A DNA stretch of 42,765 bases from JAUXFK01 sp034189035 (GTDB taxonomy: Bacteria > Desulfobacterota > UBA8473): positions 1 to 42,765 of the forward strand of contig JAXHVA010000036.1 in the NCBI GenBank assembly GCA_034189035.1, in the 5' to 3' direction. A model generated the notes under the pieces. It was not told the origin of the DNA, did no database searches, and was given only the letters and a program-made list of their open reading frames with translations. Shown here one piece after another: positions 8,443 to 17,672 of the stretch; the first letter of the stretch is position 1, and each line of letters opens with the position of its first letter. The position numbers and the translations under genes are program-made.

Positions 8443-8623
8443 GAGAAGACGACGAAGGTTCTTGTATTGAACATATTGATGTCCAGTGACTCGAGGCTTC
8501 TCTTTATGTTTCATATGATGTAGTCTCATCAGGATATTGGTGAGCTTTGAGCCCAAAATTGGCATTGTTAGGATTCGCATGGCCTTTACCGCTTAAACAG
8601 CCATTCTGTTTATAGGAGAAAAG

Positions 8624-9637
8624 ATGATGAAGAGAGTAGCAATCAACGGACTGGGCCGTATCGGTCGTCTGGTCTTGAGACATTTTCTGACGGAATCCTC
8701 TGAGAATGTCCGAATCGTCGCAGTCAACGACCTGACGCCCATGGATCAACTCACGTATCTTTTGAAATACGATTCCGTGCATAGAAGGAATCCTTTTTCA
8801 TTTGAAACGAATTCAGACAACCTTGTGATCGGATCTCACAGGATTCTCATGTTCAATGAAAAGGACCCTGAAAAACTCCCCTGGAAATCTAATAACGTGG
8901 ATATTGTTCTGGAATGCACAGGCCTTTTCAGGAGACGGGAAGAAGCAGCAAGACATTTGAACGCCGGAGCATCTCGGGTGATTATCAGCGCTCCTTCAGA
9001 AAGCGCTGACGCCACTATAGTCATGGGCGTCAATCACGATATATTTAGTTCCGATGCGCATCATATCATTTCAAATGCTTCATGCACCACAAACTCTTTA
9101 GCTCCTGCGGTAAAGGTCCTCAATGACAGATTCGGTGTTGAGTATGTCATGGCCACCACTGTCCATGCGTATACAGCGAGCCAGGCGCTTGTTGATCGAG
9201 CCGCCCGTAAGTTTCGAAGAGGACGTGCCGCGGCTGTTTCTTTGATCCCTACTTCAACAGGGGCTGCCAAGGCAACGGTTAAGGTCATTCCGGAGCTCAA
9301 AGGCAAGATGGATGCAATCGCTGTGAGAGCCCCCATCCCGGACGGGGCGATAACGGACATTGTTGCACATCTGAAAAAGGATGTTTCCATTGAATCTGTG
9401 AATAATGCCTTTAAAGATGCTGCGCAAGGGTGCATGAAAGGCATTTTGGATTATACTGATGACGAAATCGTTTCGGCCGACATTGTCGGCAACCCTCATT
9501 CAGGCATCGTTGATAGCGTTTCCACGCGTGTTCTGCTCAACAGGGTCGTTAAAGCACTTGTCTGGTACGATAATGAATTCGGGTATTCAAAACGTCTGTT
9601 GGAATTGGCCGAACATATATCACAACAAGGAAAATGA
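8624..9637 (+). CDS. gapA: Glyceraldehyde-3-phosphate dehydrogenase, type I
   Basis: Cytoplasmic glycolytic enzyme that oxidises glyceraldehyde-3-phosphate to 1,3-bisphosphoglycerate. At 337 residues it has normal length. The Rossmann motif GLGRIG (9-14) is followed by Asp36 in VAVNDL, which favours NAD over NADP. The catalytic Cys154 sits in SNASCTTNSLAP, and the C-terminal signature WYDNEFGYS is intact. TATAGGAGAAAAG precedes two adjacent ATGs; the first is used. It is followed 92 bases later by gpmA. The sequence is a standard type I GapA; a Calvin-cycle or erythrose-4-phosphate role is not suggested by the neighbours. Confidence 0.96.
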   Translation: MMKRVAINGLGRIGRLVLRHFLTESSENVRIVAVNDLTPMDQLTYLLKYDSVHRRNPFSFETNSDNLVIGSHRILMFNEKDPEKLPWKSNNVDIVLECTGLFRRREEAARHLNAGASRVIISAPSESADATIVMGVNHDIFSSDAHHIISNASCTTNSLAPAVKVLNDRFGVEYVMATTVHAYTASQALVDRAARKFRRGRAAAVSLIPTSTGAAKATVKVIPELKGKMDAIAVRAPIPDGAITDIVAHLKKDVSIESVNNAFKDAAQGCMKGILDYTDDEIVSADIVGNPHSGIVDSVSTRVLLNRVVKALVWYDNEFGYSKRLLELAEHISQQGK

Positions 9638-9729
9638 AATAATCCCTGAGGAAGCCGTTCGAATATATAATCTTGTCTATGCCTTCATACTTAAGGATAT
9701 GAGCATGGAAGACGCATTGAGATTTCATC

Positions 9730-10554
9730 ATGAAGAATAAGCAGAATACAAAGACACGAAATTTGGTCTTACTTCGACATGGCGAGAGCATATGGAATCT
9801 CGAGAACAGATTCGCAGGATGGGTAGATGTCGATCTTTCAAAAAAGGGCATTCAGGAAGCACATAATGCAGGAAAACTCATTCATTCAGAGGGATATACG
9901 TTCGATGCGGCCTATACGTCGGTGCTCAGAAGAGCTATCAGGACTCTATGGATCGTGTTGGATGAGCTTGATGTTATGTGGATACCCGTCTACGGATCAT
10001 GGCGCCTCAATGAACGGCATTACGGTATTCTCCAGGGACTCAATAAGAAAGATACAGCTGAAAAATTCGGGATGGATCAGGTGGAAAAATGGCGGCGGGG
10101 GTATGACACGCCGCCTCCCGCCCTGACGGAGTCCGATATAATCCGTCTGAAAAAAGACCCGCGCTATAGAGAACTGAAAGAAGATGAATTTCCCAAAGCG
10201 GAATCCCTGAAAGAGACCCTTCAACGCGTCCTGCCTTACTGGCATTATGTTATCCTTCCTCAAATGAAAAAGGGAAAGAAAGTGATTATCGTGGCTCATG
10301 GCAACAGTCTCCGAGCTCTGGTAAAATACCTGGATGATGTCTCCGATGAAGATATCCCTCATCTCAACATACCGACAGGTATACCGCTGGTCTATGAGTT
10401 GGACTCGGATCTCAAAGCCGTGAGGCACTATTACTTGGGAGATCAGGAATCGGTGAAAAAAGCAATCGACTCTGTGGCCGGCCAGCTTTATAAAAAAAGC
10501 AACGGCTCAGCACTTGAAAAGAATGGATCTATGAAAGGGGAAAAATCATGGTAG
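9730..10554 (+). CDS. gpmA: 2,3-bisphosphoglycerate-dependent phosphoglycerate mutase
   Basis: Interconverts 3- and 2-phosphoglycerate in glycolysis. The 274-residue protein carries the histidine-phosphatase motif LLRHGES (phospho-His17), Glu95 in RLNERHYG, and His190 in VAHGNSLR. The 3-helix insert typical of dPGM (residues about 105-165) is present, and the C-terminus has a Lys/Ser-rich extension. The ATG has no good ribosome site of its own. It sits inside the end of a short open frame that stops at 9738-9740, which hints at translational coupling. The stop overlaps the glgP start by 7 bases, so gpmA and glgP are cotranscribed. Confidence 0.95.
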   Translation: MKNKQNTKTRNLVLLRHGESIWNLENRFAGWVDVDLSKKGIQEAHNAGKLIHSEGYTFDAAYTSVLRRAIRTLWIVLDELDVMWIPVYGSWRLNERHYGILQGLNKKDTAEKFGMDQVEKWRRGYDTPPPALTESDIIRLKKDPRYRELKEDEFPKAESLKETLQRVLPYWHYVILPQMKKGKKVIIVAHGNSLRALVKYLDDVSDEDIPHLNIPTGIPLVYELDSDLKAVRHYYLGDQESVKKAIDSVAGQLYKKSNGSALEKNGSMKGEKSW

Positions 10555-12680
10555 AAATAAGGCAAAATATATTTCCCAATCTGCCCCAAAGATTATCCGG
10601 CCTGGGAGAGATGGCTTCCAGCCTATGGTGGAGCTGGCCTCCTGCGACAAGAATGGTGTTCAAAATGCTCGACAGACAGGGATGGAAGGACAGCCGTCAC
10701 AATCCAGTGAAGATGCTTAAGGATATCCCGCGCGAGATACTGGAATCTGCGGCTCGAGACCCCAATTATTTGCGGTGTTACGATCAGACGTTTAATAAAT
10801 TCAGGATAGAAACTGAAAAAGGGCGATGTTGTATTGTGGATGCATCCATTGATCCGGATATTCATTGCATCGCTTATTTTTCAGCGGAGTACGGACTCCA
10901 CCATTCCCTGCCCTTCTATGCGGGGGGGCTGGGGTTTTTAGCCGGTGATTTTATCAAAGAGTGCAGCGACTTGAGAGTCCCTCTAGTGGCTATAGGCTTT
11001 ATGTATCCTAAAGGATATGTACGTCAGCGTATTCGTGAAGATGGATGGCAGGAAAGCATAGATCAGAGCCTAGACCGTGAGGCGGCCTCCATATCTCGGG
11101 TGCTCGACACTGACGGCGGGCAACTGATCGTAAAGGCACCTTTAATTGAACCTCCCATTCATGTGGCTGTATGGAAAGTCGACGTAGGGCTTATTTCACT
11201 CTACCTGATGGATACGGACATCGAGATAAACGACCCCTGGAATCGTGAGATATCGGCCCGTCTGTATACGGGTGATATGGAACAGCGACTCCGGCAGGAA
11301 ATGATTCTTGGGATTGGCGGCTCGGAAGTCCTGGAAACCCTTGGGATAAAGAATTTTGTCGTCCATCTCAATGAAGGACACGCTGCCTTTGCTCTTCTGG
11401 AAAGGATCAGAGACAGGATTCAGGAAGGGATGAGCTTTAACGAAGCATTCGATCAGGTGAGGCGTACTTCCGTGTTCACGACCCATACTCCTGTACCCGC
11501 AGGACACGATGTCTTTCCCTTTCATCTTATGGAAAAATATTTTTCTTCATACTGGCCCTCTCTTGGAATTGATCGTGAAACCTTTTTTCAACTTGGAATC
11601 CACCCTGAATCCCCGGATGCGGGGTTCAACATGACTGCTTTTGCCCTGAGAGCTTCCTGGTATAAAAACGGAGTCAGCGCAAAACATGGAGAGGTCGCTC
11701 GAAAAATGTGGCGGAATATCTGGCCTGAACTGCATGAAGATGAGGTTCCCATTGAGCAAATCTCCAACGGAGTTCATATCCCCACATGGGTTGAACCAAA
11801 GATGGAGATCCTTTTCAACAAGTATCTGGGTCCTGACTGGTTAGAGAGACATGACGATCCTAACTTATGGCATCGTATCGATGAAATCCCTGATGAAGAG
11901 CTGTGGAAGACCCATTACTGGCTGAAGATTAAATTGATCGATGTGATTAGGGAAAGGGCGCGCTGGCGCTGGGCAGAGGAGAGGGGCGGTCCTTCCACCA
12001 TTTTAGCCGGAGGAACCCTCCTTGATCCTTCCATACTCACAATCGGTTTTGCACGTCGTTTTGCAACATATAAGAGAGCTGATCTGATCTTCAATGATAC
12101 GACGAGGCTCAAGAACCTCCTCAATAACCGCTGGAGACCAATACAACTCATATTTACCGGAAAAGCCCATCCGGCTGATGACCCGGGCAAAAGAATTCTC
12201 CAAAGGATATACAATGCCGCCAGGGATCCTGAAATGGGAGGAAGGATCGCTTTCCTTGAAGATTACGGAGAACAGACTGCTCAGTACATGGTTCATGGAG
12301 TAGACCTCTGGCTAAACAACCCCATACCGCCTATGGAGGCCAGTGGAACCAGCGGCATGAAGGCAGCCATCAGCGGAGTTCCCCATCTCAGTATTTTGGA
12401 CGGCTGGTGGCTCGAAGGATTCAATGGGAGAAACGGCTGGGCTTTTCAAGGAGCTACAAACAAAGAAGAGAGAGGCAAACAGGATGCCGAGGCTATTTAC
12501 AATATCCTGGAGGAAAAAGTCATACCCCTGTATTATAGAGTCTCAGGCAACGGCGTGCCTCATGAGTGGGTCGGTATTATGAAGGAGTCCATAAAGGGCG
12601 CGGCTCCGTTTTTTTCCGCCAGAAGAATGGTAAAGGAGTATATGGAAAGGTTCTACTTAAAAGCTCTCAAAGAGTTATGA
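10548..12680 (+). CDS. glgP: Alpha-glucan (glycogen/maltodextrin) phosphorylase, short form
   Basis: GT35 phosphorylase that releases glucose-1-phosphate from storage glucan, using pyridoxal phosphate. The 710-residue chain is the short, archaeal/Thermotoga-type form. It starts with the DUF3417-like segment (LGEMASSLWWSWPP), has the glucan-site region AYFSAEYGLHHSLPFYAGGL, and ends with EASGTSGMKAAIS, where Lys605 is the PLP-binding lysine. The ATG overlaps the gpmA stop by 7 bases, with AAAGGGG upstream. A second, longer phosphorylase is encoded at 29077-31647; the two are clearly diverged, so this is not a recent duplication. Sitting between gpmA and pfkB, it links glucan breakdown to glycolysis. 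Confidence 0.93.
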   Translation: MVEIRQNIFPNLPQRLSGLGEMASSLWWSWPPATRMVFKMLDRQGWKDSRHNPVKMLKDIPREILESAARDPNYLRCYDQTFNKFRIETEKGRCCIVDASIDPDIHCIAYFSAEYGLHHSLPFYAGGLGFLAGDFIKECSDLRVPLVAIGFMYPKGYVRQRIREDGWQESIDQSLDREAASISRVLDTDGGQLIVKAPLIEPPIHVAVWKVDVGLISLYLMDTDIEINDPWNREISARLYTGDMEQRLRQEMILGIGGSEVLETLGIKNFVVHLNEGHAAFALLERIRDRIQEGMSFNEAFDQVRRTSVFTTHTPVPAGHDVFPFHLMEKYFSSYWPSLGIDRETFFQLGIHPESPDAGFNMTAFALRASWYKNGVSAKHGEVARKMWRNIWPELHEDEVPIEQISNGVHIPTWVEPKMEILFNKYLGPDWLERHDDPNLWHRIDEIPDEELWKTHYWLKIKLIDVIRERARWRWAEERGGPSTILAGGTLLDPSILTIGFARRFATYKRADLIFNDTTRLKNLLNNRWRPIQLIFTGKAHPADDPGKRILQRIYNAARDPEMGGRIAFLEDYGEQTAQYMVHGVDLWLNNPIPPMEASGTSGMKAAISGVPHLSILDGWWLEGFNGRNGWAFQGATNKEERGKQDAEAIYNILEEKVIPLYYRVSGNGVPHEWVGIMKESIKGAAPFFSARRMVKEYMERFYLKALKEL

Positions 12681-12721
12681 ACAGCTCACATCAAGTGATT
12701 CTGAATAAAAGGGAATGAAAA

Positions 12722-13648
12722 ATGATCTATACAGTAACATTGAACCCTGCCCTTGATCGAGCGATCGTGGTTGACCGTCTTACGGAAGAAGACACTACTC
12801 GTGTCATTGATGAGACATGTTATGCGGCAGGCAAAGGCATCGATGTATCCAGAGTAATCAGGGAATTACAAGGCAAGAGTGTGGCCATGGGCCTTGTGGG
12901 CGGTTATGACGGGCTGCAATTGGAGGGATTGCTTATCAATGTCGGAGTCATGACAGACTTCACCAGAATTTCTAATGAAACACGGACAAATATCATTCTC
13001 AAGGAGAAGTCCACGGGGCGACAGTTCGTTATCAGCGCGACCGGTCCTGAGGTGAATGCAACTGAGATCGGACAATTGTATCAACATGTTCTACAGACCC
13101 CGACAATGGATTACCTTGTTTTGAGCGGCAGTTTCCCCAAGGGGGTCTCTCCCAACCTGTATGGTCAACTTATTCTGGCCGGAAGAAAAAAGGATGCTTT
13201 CGTTCTGCTGGATGCCGATGGGAAGGCGCTCCAGGAATCCATTGACTATGAGCCCACTTGTATCAAGCCAAATCAGTTTGAACTCTCACGACTGATAGGA
13301 AAGGATTTACATGAAGAAGGCGATATCATCATCGCTTGCGAAGATGTTCACGAGAGAGGGATTCCCTATGTGCTCGTATCCAGGGGAAAGGAAGGGCTGA
13401 TCCTTTCAAATCGGAAGGAGAAAATCAAAGCTGTAGCTCCCCCTGTTGATCTAGAAAGCACAGTTGGCGCAGGTGATTCCGCAGTGGCAGGATTTATTTT
13501 GGCCCATTCTCAGGGGAAAAGTCTGAGTGATTGCGTTCGTCTCGCATGTGCGGCAGGAACGGCCACAGCGCAGACACCAGGGTCCGAGCTCTGCCATTTC
13601 GAAGATGTTGAGAAAATTCTGCCTCTAGTTAAGATCACATATCTCTGA
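12722..13648 (+). CDS. pfkB: PfkB-family phosphofructokinase
   Basis: A 308-residue sugar kinase of the ribokinase fold, the usual size of PfkB/FruK/LacC proteins. It has the AAGKGIDVSRV substrate-binding glycine motif near residue 37 and the C-terminal VGAGDSAVAG anion hole with catalytic base Asp252. Sequence alone does not separate 6-phosphofructokinase II from 1-phosphofructokinase or tagatose-6-phosphate kinase. The absence of any PTS or fructose gene, and the glycolytic neighbours, favour fructose-6-phosphate as substrate (inference). AAAAGGGA precedes the ATG. The gene follows glgP by 41 bases, probably in the same transcript. Confidence 0.85.
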   Translation: MIYTVTLNPALDRAIVVDRLTEEDTTRVIDETCYAAGKGIDVSRVIRELQGKSVAMGLVGGYDGLQLEGLLINVGVMTDFTRISNETRTNIILKEKSTGRQFVISATGPEVNATEIGQLYQHVLQTPTMDYLVLSGSFPKGVSPNLYGQLILAGRKKDAFVLLDADGKALQESIDYEPTCIKPNQFELSRLIGKDLHEEGDIIIACEDVHERGIPYVLVSRGKEGLILSNRKEKIKAVAPPVDLESTVGAGDSAVAGFILAHSQGKSLSDCVRLACAAGTATAQTPGSELCHFEDVEKILPLVKITYL

Positions 13649-13701
13649 TGAATTTTTTCATATAAGACAACAAGAGGGGCTTGTAAAAGGAGGTTTGCAA
13701 C

Positions 13702-14670
13702 ATGTCAACTGTTTTAACATACATCCTTTTCGTAGCTGGGTTCGTGATCCTCATCAAAGGAGCGGGCTCTCTTGTGGATGGGGCCTCTTCAATTGCGAGA
13801 CGATTCAACGTCTCAGACCTTGTTATCGGATTGACGGTTGTGGCCTTTGGAACATCCAGTCCTGAATTATTCGTCAACATCGTCTCCAGTCTTAAGGGAA
13901 ACACTGACATCGCAATAGGGAATATTTTGGGGAGTAATATTGCCAATATTCTCCTTATCCTGGGTGCATCTTCCATTATATGTCCACTAACGGTTTCCAA
14001 GGGAACAGTATGGAAAGAGATCCCTTTCAGCCTCCTGGCCGCCCTTCTGCTGGGTGTTCTTGCGAACGACAGGCTGATTGACAAAACCGACTTTTCTGTA
14101 TTAACAAGGACAGATGGTCTGGTCTTCATTTCATTTTTCATTATCTTCATCTATTATACATTCGGCATCGCACAAAAGATCGAGGGTATGGAAGATCATA
14201 TGCCTGTAAAACAGTACGGTCTCGTCAAATCCTTATTTTTCGTAATGCTGGGGCTAACGGGGCTTGGATTAGGAGGGAAATGGATTGTCGACGGTGCTGT
14301 CCGTCTTGCGCTGCAATTCGGCATGAGCCAGTCTCTTGTTGGTCTGACCATCGTTGCCGTGGGCACTTCACTTCCTGAACTGGCGACATCGGCTGTCGCT
14401 GCATCCAAGAAAAATGTCGAAATAGCCGTTGGCAATGTCGTCGGTTCAAACATCTTCAACATCTTCTTTGTCCTGGGCATCAGTTCCACCATACGGCCTC
14501 TGCCTTTTCAATCAAAGAGTAATGTGGACATAGGTGTGGTCGTACTTGCCAGTGTTCTTTTGTTCGCTTATATGTTCACAGGCAATAAGCATTCATTGGA
14601 CAGATGGGAAGGGATTCTCTTCATCTTTTTGTATGGAACTTATATTACTTTTCTCATTTTTCAAGGGTAA
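13702..14670 (+). CDS. Na+/Ca2+ exchanger of the CaCA family (YrbG-like)
   Basis: Inner-membrane cation antiporter of 322 residues with about ten helices in two inverted halves. Each half carries the alpha-repeat signature: VVAFGTSSPELFVNI with GNILGSNIANILL in the first, and VAVGTSLPELATS with GNVVGSNIFNIFF in the second. Both acidic ion-coordinating Glu residues (in SPEL and LPEL) are intact. AAAGGAGG lies 9 bases upstream of the ATG. It belongs to the series of ion-transport genes interspersed with glucan metabolism here. The family call is firm; the counter-ion (Na+ or H+) is not resolved. Confidence 0.92.
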   Translation: MSTVLTYILFVAGFVILIKGAGSLVDGASSIARRFNVSDLVIGLTVVAFGTSSPELFVNIVSSLKGNTDIAIGNILGSNIANILLILGASSIICPLTVSKGTVWKEIPFSLLAALLLGVLANDRLIDKTDFSVLTRTDGLVFISFFIIFIYYTFGIAQKIEGMEDHMPVKQYGLVKSLFFVMLGLTGLGLGGKWIVDGAVRLALQFGMSQSLVGLTIVAVGTSLPELATSAVAASKKNVEIAVGNVVGSNIFNIFFVLGISSTIRPLPFQSKSNVDIGVVVLASVLLFAYMFTGNKHSLDRWEGILFIFLYGTYITFLIFQG

Positions 14671-14793
14671 TTCATCTTAATTTTAGTATACCTTTAATTA
14701 AAGTATAAGACTGGTGATGCAGAGGCAGGTGCTAAGGCGCTCGAATTGCCCTATTTAATAGAAGATCCATTTTATCAGAAAGGAGACAAGAAA

Positions 14794-16305
14794 ATGGAAC
14801 CATTATGGAATCAGGTGCTTCAGTTATTAAAAACCAATATACCCACTTTTATAGGGGCGTTGGCTATCCTAATTATAGGATGTTTGGTGGCTTTTGTTAT
14901 AGCCGCCCTTGTGCGTGCAGTCCTTCGACGCACCACTTTGGACGAGCGAATGACTCAGTTAGTTATGGGTGAGAAAAAAGGAGAAAAGGTCAATACAGAG
15001 GAGTGGATCGCGCGAAGTGTGTTCTATGTCATTATGATCTTCGTGGTGATTACTTTCCTGCAATTCATGAATTTCACTGTTACTACCGAACCATTGAATC
15101 AGCTCTTGACCCAGATATTTGCTTTTGCTCCGAGGTTATTCGCAGCCGGGATATTATTGTTTGTTGCATGGCTTATGGCCAGTCTCTTTAAGCGTATTCT
15201 CATGCGGATCCTCGATGCAGCCAAGATCGATGAACGGCTTGGAAACCGAGCCGGGATAGAGGAAGATAAACGTATTCCTCTGACAAAGACCTTCTCCGAG
15301 GCCACTTACTGGTTGGTCTTTTTGCTTTTCTTACCAGCAGTGTTGAGCACTCTGGCTTTGGAAGGGCTTCTAGAACCAGTGCGGGGGATGCTTGATGTCA
15401 TCCTCAACTTTCTGCCCAATATATTGAGTGCTGTCTTGATCGTAGCTTTAGGTTGGCTTATTGCACGTATCATGCAGCGAATTGTGGCAAATTTCTTATC
15501 TGCAATTGGTACAGAAAGCCTGAGTGAAAAGATAGGGCTTGCTCCGGCTCTGGGGGCGCAGGGACTCTCTGGTGTCATAGGTCTTATTGTTTATGTGATG
15601 ATTCTCATCCCTGTTATAATTGCTGCCTTAAATGCCCTGGAGTTGGAAGCACTAACCACGCCCGCCAGTGATGTTCTAGCTGTAATTTTAGGGTCGTTTC
15701 CCGTCATCTTTGCTGCTTGTATGCTGGTGGCAATTGCCTTTTTCGTGGGAAGGGTTGTGGCACGTTTGATTACAGATGTGCTCACAGGCATTGGCTTCAA
15801 TACACTTTTAGCACGGATCGGCATTGGTAAAGAACCTGCTGAGGGACAACTCACACTCTCGGCAGTCGTAGGAAAGATCGTTTTAGTAGTAATTATGCTA
15901 TTTGCTGCTATTGAAGGATCCGACCTGATTGGATTCAATGAGTTTGCTGATCTTTTAGTCCAGCTCCTTGTTTTTACTGGGCATGTTCTTTTTGGACTCG
16001 CTATCTTTGTTATAGGCCTCTATTTGGCGAGGTTTGCCTCTAATGCAATACAGGCCAGCGTTAAAACCCAGGCTAATCTTATAGCGCTCAGCGCACGGAT
16101 CTCTATTATAGTAGTGGCTAGTGCTATAGCACTCAGACAGATGGGTGTTGCAAATGAGATTATTGTTCTGGCTTTTGGGTTGGTGCTGGGAGCAATAGCA
16201 ATTGCAATAGCAATAGCTTTTGGTATTGGAGGTCGAGAGATTGCAGCGAAACAGCTTGACGAGTGGGTCAAGTCAATCAAATCCTCTTCATCCGATAAAT
16301 CTTGA
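14794..16305 (+). CDS. CmpX/TM-helix-repeat mechanosensitive ion channel protein
   Basis: A 503-residue polytopic membrane protein built from five copies of the same unit. Each unit is an amphipathic start, a long hydrophobic helix, then a basic segment ending in a short polar tail (for example ERM, DERLG, SEKIG, LARIG). Copies start near residues 15, 109, 210, 300 and 385. This is the TM_helix repeat of CmpX-like putative mechanosensitive channels. The last helix pair has an Ala/Ile-rich AIAIAIAF stretch. The start chosen is ATG 14794, with AAAGGAGA 8 bases upstream; a TTG at 14746 would add 16 residues and lacks a site. Transport function is inferred from family only. Confidence 0.82.
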   Translation: MEPLWNQVLQLLKTNIPTFIGALAILIIGCLVAFVIAALVRAVLRRTTLDERMTQLVMGEKKGEKVNTEEWIARSVFYVIMIFVVITFLQFMNFTVTTEPLNQLLTQIFAFAPRLFAAGILLFVAWLMASLFKRILMRILDAAKIDERLGNRAGIEEDKRIPLTKTFSEATYWLVFLLFLPAVLSTLALEGLLEPVRGMLDVILNFLPNILSAVLIVALGWLIARIMQRIVANFLSAIGTESLSEKIGLAPALGAQGLSGVIGLIVYVMILIPVIIAALNALELEALTTPASDVLAVILGSFPVIFAACMLVAIAFFVGRVVARLITDVLTGIGFNTLLARIGIGKEPAEGQLTLSAVVGKIVLVVIMLFAAIEGSDLIGFNEFADLLVQLLVFTGHVLFGLAIFVIGLYLARFASNAIQASVKTQANLIALSARISIIVVASAIALRQMGVANEIIVLAFGLVLGAIAIAIAIAFGIGGREIAAKQLDEWVKSIKSSSSDKS

Positions 16306-16474
16306 GAGCAATGTGGAGTTAAGCGCCTGTATCCTGCTTGACTTAATATATTGAGGATCTGATGAATATTCGTCACCCAATTTGCCGTGGGAAGAGAAGC
16401 GAAAAAGGGCATAAGGAGAAAAATCGAGAAAGAGTTTTTCATCAATCTATAATAGACAACGAAGGTGATGCATA

Positions 16475-17539
16475 ATGTCTTATTTCTTTAAGAAAAGGGT
16501 AAAACAAGCCGGTCTCTCCCCGGGGACTCTTGTTCATATTGGGGAGAAGAAAACGGATAAGGCAAGGATCACTGTCATGAACTATGATCAGACAAGAGTG
16601 CACGAGCAACAAGTAGAAACGATTGAGGAATGCTCCTCCTTTAAAGACAAGCCTGCTGTTACATGGATTAACATAGACGGCGTTCATCAGACTGAAATTG
16701 TGGAAAAGATAGGGGGGCACTTTGGGATCCATCCCCTTGTCCTGGAAGACATTGTCCATACAGGGCAACGTCCAAAAATAGAAGATTTTGAAGAGTACGT
16801 CTTCCTGGTTATAAAGATGCTCTCTCTTCGCGGAAATGCGAAGGAAATAGAAGAGGAACAAATAGGAATAGTCTTTGGTTCGGATTTTGTCATTTCATTT
16901 CAGGAGAGTCCGAGAAACGTTTTCGATCCCATAAGGGAGAGAATCAGAAAGGGGAAAGGCCGGATAAGGAAAATGGGCACGGATTATCTCGCATATGCCC
17001 TGACTGACGCCATTGTTGATCACTATTTCATCATCCTTGAGAGCATTGGTGAAAGGATAGAGTCTCTGGAGGATGAATTGATAAGCAATCCCACTCCTGA
17101 AACTCTACAGGTTATCCACCATTTAAAAAGGGAAATGATATTTCTTCGAAAATCCGTATGGCCTTTGAGAGAGGTTCTCAGCGGTCTGGAACGGGGTGAG
17201 TCATCTTTGGTCGAAGAATCGACCAGGGTATTTCTCAGAGACGTCTATGATCATACAATCCAGGTCATAGATACAATAGAAACATTCAGGGATATGATTT
17301 CCGGGATGTTGGATGTTTATCTCTCCAGCGTCAGCAACAAGATGAATGAAGTCATGAAGGTTTTAACCCTTATAGCTACCATATTCATCCCTTTGACCTT
17401 TATAGCGGGTATCTACGGGATGAATTTTAAGTTCATGCCGGAGCTTGAATTGCATTGGGCTTATCCGGTGACATGGGCGGTGATGATCATAGTAGGGATA
17501 CTCATGGTAATCTATTTCAAGAGAAAGAAGTGGCTGTAA
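16475..17539 (+). CDS. corA: Magnesium/cobalt transport protein CorA
   Basis: Homopentameric Mg2+/Co2+ channel of the inner membrane, 354 residues. A large cytoplasmic, charged N-terminal funnel (1-290) is followed by two helices at the C-terminus. The first ends with the hallmark YGMNF (Gly315-Met316-Asn317), the selectivity loop is MPELELHWAYP, and a basic KRKKWL tail closes the protein. GAAGGTGATG precedes the ATG. The gene follows the CmpX-like channel by 169 bases; that gap has no clear terminator. A degraded glycerate kinase lies downstream. Confidence 0.94.
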   Translation: MSYFFKKRVKQAGLSPGTLVHIGEKKTDKARITVMNYDQTRVHEQQVETIEECSSFKDKPAVTWINIDGVHQTEIVEKIGGHFGIHPLVLEDIVHTGQRPKIEDFEEYVFLVIKMLSLRGNAKEIEEEQIGIVFGSDFVISFQESPRNVFDPIRERIRKGKGRIRKMGTDYLAYALTDAIVDHYFIILESIGERIESLEDELISNPTPETLQVIHHLKREMIFLRKSVWPLREVLSGLERGESSLVEESTRVFLRDVYDHTIQVIDTIETFRDMISGMLDVYLSSVSNKMNEVMKVLTLIATIFIPLTFIAGIYGMNFKFMPELELHWAYPVTWAVMIIVGILMVIYFKRKKWL

Positions 17540-17672
17540 AATGATCGACATACAACCAAATCACATACTGCACATTTTCCACCCCCGGCTGCAATATTTC
17601 GACCTGTCCGGTTAAGCTACAGCCTCACAGTAAGAAAGAATAGCTCAACTTACTTGAAGGAGTTTTGATAAA

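Noticed and set aside
14746..14793. TTG start for the CmpX-like gene
   Set aside because: No ribosome site; the ATG at 14794 has AAAGGAGA at good spacing.
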